A program made the translations under genes and the position numbers. A stretch of 29,223 bases of DNA from positions 1 to 29,223 of the forward strand of contig PUNP01000421.1 of the NCBI GenBank assembly GCA_003551785.1. The letters are read 5' to 3'. Under the pieces are notes generated by a model that saw only the letters and a program-made list of their open reading frames with translations, was not told where the DNA came from and searched no databases. Below are positions 16,913-25,920 of the stretch, in pieces. Source of the stretch: Candidatus Brocadiaceae bacterium (GTDB lineage Bacteria > Planctomycetota > Brocadiia > SM23-32). Positions within the stretch are counted from its first letter, which is position 1; every line of letters starts with the position of its first letter.

Positions 16913-17351
16913 GTGAACTCCAAACATTAAACGGAAATTTGACACGCCTACACAAATGGACCCGCATGATGATAGAATGCATGGAATCACTCTGATAAGC
17001 TACATAAAAAACTACACATTTTCAGAGACTTTGACTTCACTCTGAAAATAGGGCATCTGTCGGCACAAGTAACCTGCAGACATCGAGAAAATTATAAATT
17101 CAAAACAACAGAGCCTCCCGCCACCAGCGGCGCCCACTTTTTTCGAAAAAGTGGTACAAAAAACTTTAACCTGGAAAACTATTTGTCCGTTCCACTATCC
17201 CGATTACGGGCAATAAAAGCTATCATAAAGTAAAAGTTTTTGCCAAGCTTTTTTCCAAAAAGCGGGGCTGCGCTTCGCGTATACGATGGTGCCTGCCTTC
17301 CGCGCAGCTACACCACTGGAGTCTTGTGAGAAAAACAGGTTAACCTGCTCC
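16913..17351. repeat. Gene-free, repeat-rich stretch with two symmetric T/A hairpins
   Basis: No credible gene is seen. A 9-bp stem CCACTTTTT with triloop TCG lies at 17134-17154, and a second stem, GCTTTTT with loop TCC, at 17247-17263. Both read the same on either strand and could act as bidirectional terminators, but they look more like members of a dispersed family. Phrases shared with 12662-12834 lie at 17030-17240. Confidence 0.45.
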
Positions 17352-17538
17352 TATGAAAGTCGATGTCAAGAAACACCATCCCTGTTCCCAACAACGCCTT
17401 TTTTCCCTTGGCTTCGTAGGACAAACGCACAACTGAGAGTCCTGATTGGCAAGCCAATATCATCATCTTTCCGGGCTAAAACTTTACCCTTGAATACCCC
17501 GGTTCGGACCAAAGGAACGAGCTTCATCACCAATGGGC
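17352..17538 (+). repeat. Dispersed intergenic repeat, copy 2 (inverted relative to 6-190)
   Basis: This is the plus-strand partner of the copy at the window start, running from TATGAAAGTCGATGTCAAG to ACCAATGGGC. It is 187 bp against 185 bp, with the same order of conserved blocks and the same central palindrome TTGGCAAGCCAA (about 17454-17465). It lies downstream of the sulfatase that ends at 17635; the 96 bases between them show nothing. The two copies could recombine and invert the 17 kb between them. Confidence 0.8.
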
Positions 17539-17634
17539 AATGTCAATTAGATTGATGGCGAAACTCGATAGATTCAAACAACTCGAAATCTCCTTTAATC
17601 AACTTCCCAAAAAATTTTATGTCCATTAAACGGC

Positions 17635-19377
17635 CTACACATATTCACACTCTCCTATTCGTTCAACATACACATAATAGGCTCCCTGCCATTGATTGTC
17701 TTGATTACAAAACCAGGCTTCGAGCCGGGTATCACCGGTCTGATTTATATCAAATTCCATTGAGGCTTCGATCATCCCCGGCTGTATATCAAGCTTATAT
17801 TCATGATTGAACAGTTTAAGGCTTGCTGTCATCGGATGTATTGTCGCCGGGGGCAGGGGACCTTTGCCGTAGGGGGCAAGTCTGTTGGCCGCTTCCTGGG
17901 ATATGCCGGCGTCAAGCGGTAAATCCAGCTCCTCTGGCCATCTCCTGAGTGCGAAACGGTAGCGGCCGCTTTTTTCAACTGTGACATTCCAGACACCGGT
18001 TGATTTTTTGGCCGCAGCAACACTCACCTGATTCCATATCACATCACCCATGACATCCATAGAATCCAGACAGGTGGGGTTCTCAGCCTCCGCCCCGAGA
18101 CTGATATGGGCATATTCCAGCATCCGCGGGCTTATTCCCCTCCACCATTCCTCCTGGGCTCTTCGAAGCCTTTCCACGATCTCCGGATACTCCTCCGCCA
18201 CATTGCAACGTTGCCCGGGATCATCTTTAATATTATAAAGCTCCTCCCCGTAAACCAGGCGCCATTCCCGCGTCATCACGCAGCCGTCCCAGATTCCCGG
18301 CGTTTCAGTGGACTGCCTAAGATCGATATGATGAGTACGGTCCCCTTCAAGCCGAGACTTTTCTCCCCGCAGAATCGGCGCCAGGCTGCAGCCGTCAAAG
18401 TCAATTTCCGCCGGCGGCTGGAGTCCGCATAGATCCATCAGTGTAGGCAGCACATCCACATGCAGCGACATTTCGTCGATATCATCCCCCCCCTTAAGTC
18501 CGCCCTCCGGCCAACGCAGAAACCACAGGGCCCGATGGCCACCGTCATAACGCGAACTCTTTTTGCCCCGCATACCGGCATTGTATCCGCGAGTGACGAA
18601 GCCATCCGCATCTAGCTCGCAGCCTCCGCTCGATCCGTTGTCGTTCATGAATATCAGTATGGTATTATCCTCTATATCCAGATCAGACAATAGGTTTTGC
18701 AGACGATGGAAGTTTTCATCTATATTCGTGATCATCCCATAGAACTCGGGGTGAATTATCTGTTCATTGCCTCTGTATGGAGCTGCATATCGCTCCTCCA
18801 CGAGGTAAGGGGCATGAGGCGCGTTGGTGGCAATATAGGCGAGAAACGGTTGATCCCCGCATGACTTGATAAACTCCTCAGCCTCTTCGAACCAGATATC
18901 CGTGCAGTAGCCGGTAAAACTCTGCGGCTCGCCGCTGGTGAAATAGGTATCGTCAAAATAATTATTTCCCCAATAATCCGGAGTCTGACCGACTCCGCCT
19001 CCTTTATGAGCCACCACCTTGTCAAAGCCGCGGTCCTGGGGACGATACGGGGAATTATCGCCAAGATGCCATTTGCCGAACATCCCAGTATTGTAGCCGT
19101 TCGCTTTAAAAACATCGGCCATGGTGATCTCATCTTTTTTAAGGATCGAACGTCCCCAGCAGGTGGCCCAGGCGCCGTTGCGGACAGGCCGGTGACCGGT
19201 CATAAGCGCCCCCCGCGTGGGGGTGCACAACGGCGAAACATGAAAATCCGTGAAACGCACACTGTCCTCATGAAATCGGTCAAGGTGTGGAGTCTGAATC
19301 CAGGGATTTCCCGAACTGCCCACATCGGCATACCCCTGATCATCCGTCAAGATTAGAATTACGTTTGGCTTTTTCAT
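17635..19377 (-). CDS. S1-family arylsulfatase (FGly type) with extra C-terminal beta domain
   Basis: The 580-residue enzyme is the longest sulfatase here. The metal site is ILILTDDQGYADVG (Asp12, Asp13). The FGly motif is C51-T-P-T-R-GALMTGH. GMFGKWHLGDNSPYRPQDRGFD, ATNAPHAPY and FMNDNGSSGG are typical of arylsulfatase-A-type members. After the catalytic domain, a segment from about residue 440 (SGRYRFALRRWPEELDLPLDAG) forms a beta-rich appendage common in planctomycete-like sulfatases, perhaps for carbohydrate binding. No signal peptide is visible. AGAGGAAA lies seven bases before the ATG. The gene starts 26 bases after the GH95-like gene, indicating co-transcription, and is the last of its set. 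Confidence 0.93.
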   Translation of the reverse strand: MKKPNVILILTDDQGYADVGSSGNPWIQTPHLDRFHEDSVRFTDFHVSPLCTPTRGALMTGHRPVRNGAWATCWGRSILKKDEITMADVFKANGYNTGMFGKWHLGDNSPYRPQDRGFDKVVAHKGGGVGQTPDYWGNNYFDDTYFTSGEPQSFTGYCTDIWFEEAEEFIKSCGDQPFLAYIATNAPHAPYLVEERYAAPYRGNEQIIHPEFYGMITNIDENFHRLQNLLSDLDIEDNTILIFMNDNGSSGGCELDADGFVTRGYNAGMRGKKSSRYDGGHRALWFLRWPEGGLKGGDDIDEMSLHVDVLPTLMDLCGLQPPAEIDFDGCSLAPILRGEKSRLEGDRTHHIDLRQSTETPGIWDGCVMTREWRLVYGEELYNIKDDPGQRCNVAEEYPEIVERLRRAQEEWWRGISPRMLEYAHISLGAEAENPTCLDSMDVMGDVIWNQVSVAAAKKSTGVWNVTVEKSGRYRFALRRWPEELDLPLDAGISQEAANRLAPYGKGPLPPATIHPMTASLKLFNHEYKLDIQPGMIEASMEFDINQTGDTRLEAWFCNQDNQWQGAYYVYVERIGECEYV

Positions 19378-19403
19378 AATCGTTTCCTCTGCAGGCTTTT
19401 ATG

Positions 19404-21638
19404 TTAACCAGTTTTGCATCTTACCAAAGGTTTTGAGGTATCCAGAAACCAGGGTCTCTGACTGTAGAATCGGTCATTTTTTCCAAAAGAATTTTTCTCT
19501 CCCCTCGTATGGGTTACAGAGTCAACCGATACTTCCCGCGAAAAATTATGAGAGAGCACAATCTCATCGTCTCTTCCTAAAGTTACAGTTACGCGGCGAT
19601 TGGAGCATTGCACATTCTCTATTGTTTTCTGATCCGGTTCAAAATCAAGGATAAAATCCTGTTTGTTTCCGGACAGACTTTTTATTCTCACCCATTTGGT
19701 TTCTCCATCTTCTCTTTCCGCGCTGACAAGAAAATCTCCGCCAGCATGCCAGTTGTGAAAGGTGATATTCGGCCAGGCCTCCGGAATCGCCGGAAACACA
19801 TAAACGCCGTCCTCTCTGGTCTTAAGGCAACATTCCTGAATTGCATTTGCAAAAAACAGAGGAGCTTCAATTACAGGCCCGAATTCACGATACACTGTAT
19901 TGGGCCAAACTCCCGGAGCTCTGGTGCACTGAGTATGGAGATAGATATCCGCCAATCGAGCTATTTTCTCCGGGTTCCTTATCGAAGCATATAACTGCAT
20001 GGCTGCAATAGGAGCGAATGCCCGTGCTTCTTCGCCATTTAGGCCGGCTGACATTCCCGCCCAGGCATCAATCGATTTTTGCGCAAACTCCATTTCTTCC
20101 AGGTCATCAAGATCCAGCATCTCCAGAGGAAATATCATAAACAAGTGTGTCCAGTGGCGGTGAGATAAAGGTGGCTGCCCTTCTCCCAGGTAGAAACCCT
20201 CCGGGCCCTGAGGGTAATCAATAACTTTCTTAAGCCAATCCTCCCATTTTTTAACTTTTTCACCGTGCTTCCCCAGTCTTTTCCCAATGGTTATTGCTGT
20301 CTGTAGAGCCCATATAAAAACTGCTAACAGTCCTGTGGGATTCTTCCCTTTCCAACATTCCCAGGAATGGCCGCTGGGAATGACGAGCTTGCCGTTTTCC
20401 ATTTTCATGCCCTCCCGCATAGCATTCAATCCCCCTTCCAACATCATAAGCAAATTTGTAAGCAATGATTCATCTCGATAATGGAGGTAATGCAGCCAGT
20501 AGTTATGACAAGCCCACAGAAACTTTCCCGGTCCGTCACAGAGCGCGTCTTTCGCGTGTTCCCAGTGTTCAGTATCAAAAAAACGGTATCTCAAAAATAC
20601 CTGCTGCCTTATGCCCGCCCTGTTTTCCTGATGTTTGGGATTCCACATGGTTTGTTCATTGAAATTATCCTCGAGAAATTTCAATAAAGGTCTGCCGAAA
20701 TCTCCGTGATTGGAAGTCAAATGCAGACGATAGGTAGACTGGACATTGTAGTCCCAGGTGGAAAACCCATAAGGTTGTTCAACCGACCATACTCCATGAT
20801 TATCAAGCATGGGAAAATCCGGCCGGGTGGAACATGCGAATTTATACAACTGTATCCAATAAAAGGATTCAATTTCTCTGTCGGAGATAGAAAAAAAACT
20901 CTTTTTATAGTAGCTGTGCCACCAATCCCGGTGATTTTTTATTATTTCCTGATATTCTTTTTTTGAAAAATTCTTTATAGCCTCGGCAGCCTCTTTTTCC
21001 GCTGATATTCCACTGTCTGTTTTGTCCCATTGTTTTCGATTAACAGGTGTAGATCCCACCGAAAAGATAAAACGACTGGTGTTTCCTTGCATGCTGATTA
21101 TTTTCCAGGCTACAGCAAACCCTCCGCTCGGAGTTTCCGTTCTGGGATGTGAAATATAATCATCCGCCACAAACAAGGACAGGTCATTCACTTCTTTAAA
21201 CCGGCCTTCGGGAATGAAATCCGGAACCCAGGACCACTGCTCTGTTTCACTCTCAACATCCACAACAACAACCTTACTCCCTGATGGGGCAAAAACACGC
21301 AAGTTTATTTCACCGTTCTCTGTAGCCAGAGCCCCTCTAACTTCAGCATTCCACAGATCAAGTCTGAAACTGGATTTCTCCGGGATAATCCTGTGTCGGG
21401 GAACTAAATCCAGTGTACCAATCTGAATTCTAATCGGATCCCGCGCCCGGCCCGGATAATCCAGACGCCCAACATCACTTCTGCTGACCCAAAACTTCAA
21501 ACCCTTTTCATGGCCATACATCAGAGAACCAACCAATCCTGTGCCAATAAAAGGAGCTTCCTCCCACCTCAACGGAAGGCTGTCCCAGATTAACTCATGA
21601 CGACTGAAAAACTTTTCCCAGTTTATATTTTCTTTCAT
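19404..21638 (-). CDS. GH95-like glycoside hydrolase (alpha-L-fucosidase/galactosidase clan)
   Basis: The 744-residue protein follows GH95 architecture: an N-terminal beta domain (WEEAPFIGTGLVGSLMYG), an (alpha/alpha)6 barrel (FACSTRPDFPMLDNHGVWS, then WDYNVQSTYRLHLTSNHGDF) and a C-terminal beta domain (HAGGDFLVSAER). By my alignment, the place where GH95 fucosidases carry an Asn-x-Asn pair reads D-Y-N here, so specificity may differ. A Glu in SGHSWECW may be the general acid. No signal peptide is visible and the ribosome site is weak. The coding DNA is AT-richer than its neighbours: two 60-base samples counted by eye gave 37 and 42% GC against 55% in the adjacent sulfatase. This suggests separate acquisition. 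A MITE sits immediately upstream. Confidence 0.8.
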   Translation of the reverse strand: MKENINWEKFFSRHELIWDSLPLRWEEAPFIGTGLVGSLMYGHEKGLKFWVSRSDVGRLDYPGRARDPIRIQIGTLDLVPRHRIIPEKSSFRLDLWNAEVRGALATENGEINLRVFAPSGSKVVVVDVESETEQWSWVPDFIPEGRFKEVNDLSLFVADDYISHPRTETPSGGFAVAWKIISMQGNTSRFIFSVGSTPVNRKQWDKTDSGISAEKEAAEAIKNFSKKEYQEIIKNHRDWWHSYYKKSFFSISDREIESFYWIQLYKFACSTRPDFPMLDNHGVWSVEQPYGFSTWDYNVQSTYRLHLTSNHGDFGRPLLKFLEDNFNEQTMWNPKHQENRAGIRQQVFLRYRFFDTEHWEHAKDALCDGPGKFLWACHNYWLHYLHYRDESLLTNLLMMLEGGLNAMREGMKMENGKLVIPSGHSWECWKGKNPTGLLAVFIWALQTAITIGKRLGKHGEKVKKWEDWLKKVIDYPQGPEGFYLGEGQPPLSHRHWTHLFMIFPLEMLDLDDLEEMEFAQKSIDAWAGMSAGLNGEEARAFAPIAAMQLYASIRNPEKIARLADIYLHTQCTRAPGVWPNTVYREFGPVIEAPLFFANAIQECCLKTREDGVYVFPAIPEAWPNITFHNWHAGGDFLVSAEREDGETKWVRIKSLSGNKQDFILDFEPDQKTIENVQCSNRRVTVTLGRDDEIVLSHNFSREVSVDSVTHTRGEKNSFGKNDRFYSQRPWFLDTSKPLVRCKTG

Positions 21639-21662
21639 TGTTTACATATGCCTTTTAAGAGT

Positions 21663-21937
21663 TGGCGGTACGTCATCTTTGCGGATATAATCGAATTTTT
21701 GTCCGATTTTTCGTAGCTGAGTGCCGCCCCCTGCGGGGGCTCCGTGCGGTATCTGAGGTAATAATGTCTGAAAGACTGCAATGAGTTCCGACAGGAACGA
21801 CACATATGTAGCCCCGGACGTAAGTCCGGGGTTTTGAACGCGAAAACAAAAAAACGAGTCCCCGCAGGGGACGGCACAATTGCACTTTTTTATCGCTGGG
21901 AAAAAGCAAATACATCCGCAAAGATGAAGGACCGCTA
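21663..21937. mobile_element. MITE-like non-autonomous element, 275 bp, with terminal inverted repeats and target-site duplication
   Basis: The ends are 27-bp inverted repeats agreeing at 23 positions, both containing TCATCTTTGCGGAT. The element is flanked on each side by AAGAGT (21657-21662 and 21938-21943; AAGAGTT if one more base is counted), a target-site duplication. Inside are GC-rich stem-loops at 21785-21798, 21726-21740, 21812-21831 and 21858-21872, but no transposase or credible gene. It separates the sulfatase ending at 21971 from the GH95-like gene at 21638, so its hairpins may weaken read-through transcription. The autonomous partner is not in this window. Confidence 0.75.
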
Positions 21938-21970
21938 AAGAGTTTCGAAGCAATAACAAAAACTCTAAAA

Positions 21971-23542
21971 TTACGAAGGCTCTTCGCCTGTCAGTTGCCG
22001 ATATATGTTTTCAAGGATAATACAGCCTTTTTCCGAACGTCCTTCGGTATAAGGGAAAAATTTGGCCCGACCGCACTTTTCTTGAGCAAAACGAAAACCG
22101 CGATAGTCTTTTGCCCGCCACGAAACATGGCGGTCAAAAAGTTTTATCAGCCGCCGGTAATCTTCGCCCTCCACGCATTTCTCGCTTAATTCCCAGTGAT
22201 GAGCATCATACAACCGGCGCATATTCTCCAACAAGGTCTCACTGTCCGAATCATTAGCCAGATTATTCAGCTCAAGAGGATCTTTTCGCAAATCATACAG
22301 TTCCTCCGCCGGCTTCATATTGCGATCACCGTAGCACCAATAGATATATTTGCACTCTTCGGTCACCACGGCCATACCGCGATTGTGATCGTTTTCCGCC
22401 CAGCCCCAATTGTAAACCAGCGGCAGAGAGCAGCGGAATTCCGCATCCGGGTTCTCCAGCAACGGCACCAGACTGCGCCCGTCCGCATCACTCTCGGGTT
22501 CGAGCCCGGCCAGTTCCATTACCGTCGGTGCGTAATCAATGGTGGATACCACCCGCCGGCAACGCTTTTGTTTTCCTGCAGTTTTCATTCGCGGATCATA
22601 TATGATCAGGGGTATGCGCGCCGATTCTTCATGCGGCAGCACCTTGCCTCCCAGGCCGTGCGAACCGCAGTAATAGCCGTTATCTGAAGTATATATAATA
22701 ATTGTATTATCGGCGATTTCCTGCTGTTGAAGCTCTTCTCTGATCATCCCCAGAGCCGCGTCGACACCGGAAATCAACTGATAATAGGCGCGGATATGAT
22801 CGTCATATATGGAATGCTCCCATTCTTTGAACAGCCAGTACTGGCGTCCCAGTTTCGGCTGGGTTGGCAGAAGCGTCGCTTTATCTCGGCCCCAGTTGTA
22901 ACGCTTGGTAAATGACTTACCGGCATAGCGATTTTGGTCTTCGGGGTCGATCTGGTTATGGGGAGCATGCGGCGCCTTGAAGCTGAGGGACAGGCAGAAG
23001 GGCTGCGGGGATTCGACCGAAGAACGAATGAAGTCGCGTCCGAAAGCGGCCAGCGCCCGCGTTTCATGAGGATAGTCTTTCGCATACTCTGCTATAGTGG
23101 CATTGCGCGCCGTCTCATAATTCCCCTGTCCATGCCCGCCGTAACCGCCCCAGGCATCGAATTCCGCACTGTAATCCGGCAGGTCCAGCGGGAAGCCCCA
23201 CTTACCGGCGAAAGCGGTGCGGTAACCGTTCGAGCGCAGTCGGGCGGCGTAGGAATAGCGTTTCCAGGTTTCCAACGCCATCGAAGCCGTCGGATATTTG
23301 CCGGACGGCCGGAAATTAACCCCGTGCCGATATTCATGCAGACCCGTAAATACGGTGGCACGGCTGGGCATGCATAAAGGACTGGCGGCATAACAGTTGT
23401 CGAATACCATGCCGTCCTCGGCTATAGCATCCATGTTGGGCGTCTCGATCTCACAATTCCCCATACACCCCATTGCAAACGCCTGATGGTCGTCGGCCAT
23501 TAAAAAGATTATATTTGGAGCTTTTTCATCTCTCATAAGCAT
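21971..23542 (-). CDS. S1-family sulfatase (FGly type), apparently cytoplasmic
   Basis: The protein has about 523 residues from the ATG chosen here. An ATG four codons earlier and another two codons later are alternatives. The chosen one stands ten bases after AGGAT, while the first would abut it. The metal site is IIFLMADDHQAF (Asp17, Asp18) and the FGly motif C57-M-P-S-R-ATVFTGLHE is canonical. Conserved segments include LRSNGYRTAFAGKWG, LSFKAPHAPHNQ, YTSDNGYYCGSHG and LYDLRKDPLELNNL. No signal peptide is seen. It follows the GH43-like gene by about 70 bases and is the last gene before the MITE. Confidence 0.92.
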   Translation of the reverse strand: MLMRDEKAPNIIFLMADDHQAFAMGCMGNCEIETPNMDAIAEDGMVFDNCYAASPLCMPSRATVFTGLHEYRHGVNFRPSGKYPTASMALETWKRYSYAARLRSNGYRTAFAGKWGFPLDLPDYSAEFDAWGGYGGHGQGNYETARNATIAEYAKDYPHETRALAAFGRDFIRSSVESPQPFCLSLSFKAPHAPHNQIDPEDQNRYAGKSFTKRYNWGRDKATLLPTQPKLGRQYWLFKEWEHSIYDDHIRAYYQLISGVDAALGMIREELQQQEIADNTIIIYTSDNGYYCGSHGLGGKVLPHEESARIPLIIYDPRMKTAGKQKRCRRVVSTIDYAPTVMELAGLEPESDADGRSLVPLLENPDAEFRCSLPLVYNWGWAENDHNRGMAVVTEECKYIYWCYGDRNMKPAEELYDLRKDPLELNNLANDSDSETLLENMRRLYDAHHWELSEKCVEGEDYRRLIKLFDRHVSWRAKDYRGFRFAQEKCGRAKFFPYTEGRSEKGCIILENIYRQLTGEEPS

Positions 23543-23614
23543 ATATTTTAACATCCTGAAAGAATTTGATTTAACAGGTTTTTGAACAAAAAAATACGCA
23601 AAAAACGCTCTGAG

Positions 23615-24529
23615 TCATCCCGCTTGTATCTCCTGCACAAGGCATCGTGCATCGCTGCCGTCCCAGACACCGGTAACCAGATGAGTCGGAGCCCCGTCTT
23701 TTTTAGATGGCCCATCGCAGTTAAGCAGTTCCGGTCTCTCACGGCGTTCGGCGGTGAGCTTCGTGCCGTCTGAATAAGTGATGTCGTGAGTGTAGGCGGT
23801 CACTTCTTCGGCGGGGCGCCAGCTGACCGCGTCTTCGGAAACCAGATGCCCGCCAAAGCGGACATTGCCCGTGAGAAGCCCCTGGTTATCTTCCATGATC
23901 ATATGATACAGCCCGTCAGCCCTGAACAAATCCGGGTCCTCCAGTTTACCGGCAGGAAATATGTCCCGGGCAATATCATTATAAGGTCCCTCGGGGGCGT
24001 CAGCCCGGGCAATGTGCATTCGAAGTCCCTCGTCGCGATAAGCCATCACGACAGAGCCATCCGCATGGATGTAAGGAGTGGGATTATTGGCATCCTCGCC
24101 GAGAGAGAAAGGACTGTCCAGCCGCCGCCAGGGGCCTTCCAGCGAGGGAGCCGAAGCACAGCCGACCTGACGTCGTTTTTCACCGATCGCCGAGGCAATA
24201 TAGAAAAGCACATAACGGTCTGCCGTTTTAAGGATTTTCGGGTTATGACACATCTTGCCGTCCCAGTAGTTTCCGCCGCGCCCCGCCAGCACTGTTTCCG
24301 CGTAGCGATAAGGGCCGAAAGGGCTGTCCGCCACCGCCCGAATGATTTCCGAATAACCGCGATAGCCATTTGGAAAACCGGTTGATTTCGGCCAGCGGGA
24401 AACAAAAAGATGATAGCACCCATCCGCCGGCATAATCGAACCGCCCCAGACATACCACTTTTCATCAGCATAACCGGAGTCGGGAGACACCGGCATTAAT
24501 CGTTGCGCCAGTTTTTGCATCATGGGCAT
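23615..24529 (-). CDS. GH43/GH32-like five-bladed beta-propeller glycoside hydrolase
   Basis: The 304-residue protein has the repeating blade pattern of the GH43/GH32/GH117 fold: MPADGCYHLFVSRWP, CHNPKILKTADRYVLFYIAS, TPYIHADGSVVMAY, EDPDLFRADGLYHMIMEDNQG (Glu197-Asp198) and RERPELLNCDGP. The family acts on arabinose-, xylose- or anhydrogalactose-containing glycans. The first blade lacks the usual Asp-Pro pair of GH43, so the exact family is uncertain. AGGAG lies six bases before the ATG. No signal peptide is visible. It lies about 100 bases after the URO-D-like gene and shortly before a sulfatase, in line with stepwise oligosaccharide breakdown in the cytoplasm. Confidence 0.75.
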   Translation of the reverse strand: MPMMQKLAQRLMPVSPDSGYADEKWYVWGGSIMPADGCYHLFVSRWPKSTGFPNGYRGYSEIIRAVADSPFGPYRYAETVLAGRGGNYWDGKMCHNPKILKTADRYVLFYIASAIGEKRRQVGCASAPSLEGPWRRLDSPFSLGEDANNPTPYIHADGSVVMAYRDEGLRMHIARADAPEGPYNDIARDIFPAGKLEDPDLFRADGLYHMIMEDNQGLLTGNVRFGGHLVSEDAVSWRPAEEVTAYTHDITYSDGTKLTAERRERPELLNCDGPSKKDGAPTHLVTGVWDGSDARCLVQEIQAG

Positions 24530-24632
24530 TGAGTCTCCTTTTAATGCGTTAATTTTTCTGATTTTTCACCCACATTTCCTTTGACAGATATCCCCAAATA
24601 AATGAAGGAGAACCAGTTTGGGCTCTCCGTGC

Positions 24633-25892
24633 TCAACGTGCGTATTCCCGGGCCAGATTCGTGGCCAGGTCACACCATTCCCAAACGCGCCGGGGGTCGA
24701 AACGGACAGTGCTGACATCCTTGAGAATCAGTTCCACGTTCTTACCTTCAGTAGCATCGAGTATTGCTCTCATTTCCTTCTCGGCGCTGCTGCGATTCCA
24801 TTGTCCGTCGGTAGCCAGGAAGGCGGGGTTGGGCTTGGCCGAATACACGAATCGACCGGCCAGGGCGGCTGCACCGGCTTCGATATCGACCCATGGACTC
24901 ATGGAAACTTTGCGCAGCTTCGGCAAGTTGGCGGCAAGTAAATCGATTTTGTGATGAAGCGGCTCACAACACCCGTAGTAGTTGAGCCCGAAACGGTCAA
25001 GAATGTGCTTTTCATATTTCAACGCAAACTGCTCGTGCATTTGCGGAGAAACTTCCGAGAATATCTGAGCCATGGCACCGCCCCATTGATCCTGCAGTCG
25101 AGCCGGCCGGCCGGCAATTTTCTCAGCCGGTAAATCGCTGGTAAAGCCGAACCCGCCCTGCCCCACACCGTAGTTACCGGAACCGATCGAAAGCAGGTTA
25201 TATTCTTCGAGCTGATCGAGTTCATGCATATAGGCATCAGTCAGTCGCTGCATCAATGCATGGATAAAATCGGGACGCAGGACAAAATCCATCAGCACCT
25301 GTTGCGGATTGCACCATTCCGCCAAGCGATCCCAAGGCGCATAGTTGTGTGTTACTCGTCCTTGAAGATTGACCTCAAGGATGTCGCCCAGCGATTCCTG
25401 AACGCATTCCAAACGTTCCTGAGTCTCTTCCGGTCGCGGCGTGATAGTGGGGAACTGGATTTTTTCAATGTCTTTTTCGTCAGAGATTTGACAATAATAA
25501 TGTTTCGAGGTAACACCGCCCTCCTCGTCGTGCGGGATCACCTCCATTTTCTTCTCCAGCCCGAACCCGGTGTGGTCAAACGCGGGCTGGACAGTGAACA
25601 CCGGTTCAATCACCATGTCGTAACGCATGTGCCGCCACTGATACAAGGTTTGCCTGAAACGATTCTCCAGGCTCCGGGCCCAGCGATTTTCACAGGTTAT
25701 CTGAAGTTCGCCGTCCACATCCATCTCGCGCCACGGCAACTGATAGATGCGAACCATCGGACGCACCGATCTCAGGTCGTTCAGCGCACGCCAGTTTTCG
25801 GCCGTTTCCCGATGCACGGGCGAAGCCGCGATCTCCGCAACTTCGCCTGCCAGTTTTCGAACGATGTCTAAGTCTTTTTGAGCTATTTCCAT
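24633..25892 (-). CDS. URO-D-like family protein (MtaA/CmuA-type barrel)
   Basis: The 419-residue product resembles uroporphyrinogen-decarboxylase-like proteins found in sugar-catabolic clusters, a group related to corrinoid-dependent methyltransferases. The C-terminal half has YYGCCEPLHHKIDLLAANLPKLRKVSMSPWVDIE-like family blocks (about residues 315-345), KPNPAFLATDGQWN and VELILKDVSTVRFDP, with Cys and His residues that could bind a metal. The residue pattern argues against true heme-pathway HemE. I chose the ATG at 25892 because GGGGAAG precedes it and the previous gene ends at 25921; an earlier ATG at 25976 would overlap that gene. No corrinoid protein is nearby. Its role among sulfatases is unknown; removal of sugar methyl ethers is one guess. 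Confidence 0.82.
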   Translation of the reverse strand: MEIAQKDLDIVRKLAGEVAEIAASPVHRETAENWRALNDLRSVRPMVRIYQLPWREMDVDGELQITCENRWARSLENRFRQTLYQWRHMRYDMVIEPVFTVQPAFDHTGFGLEKKMEVIPHDEEGGVTSKHYYCQISDEKDIEKIQFPTITPRPEETQERLECVQESLGDILEVNLQGRVTHNYAPWDRLAEWCNPQQVLMDFVLRPDFIHALMQRLTDAYMHELDQLEEYNLLSIGSGNYGVGQGGFGFTSDLPAEKIAGRPARLQDQWGGAMAQIFSEVSPQMHEQFALKYEKHILDRFGLNYYGCCEPLHHKIDLLAANLPKLRKVSMSPWVDIEAGAAALAGRFVYSAKPNPAFLATDGQWNRSSAEKEMRAILDATEGKNVELILKDVSTVRFDPRRVWEWCDLATNLAREYAR

Positions 25893-25920
25893 AAAACTTC
25901 CCCGTTTTAAGATCACCGGA

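Noticed and set aside
21635..21959. Three overlapping minus-strand frames of 80-105 residues
   Set aside because: They are translations of the MITE and its stem-loops.
23786..24385. 199-residue plus-strand frame
   Set aside because: Antisense shadow of the GH43-like gene.
25224..25871. 215-residue plus-strand frame
   Set aside because: Antisense shadow of the URO-D-like gene; no ribosome site or domain.
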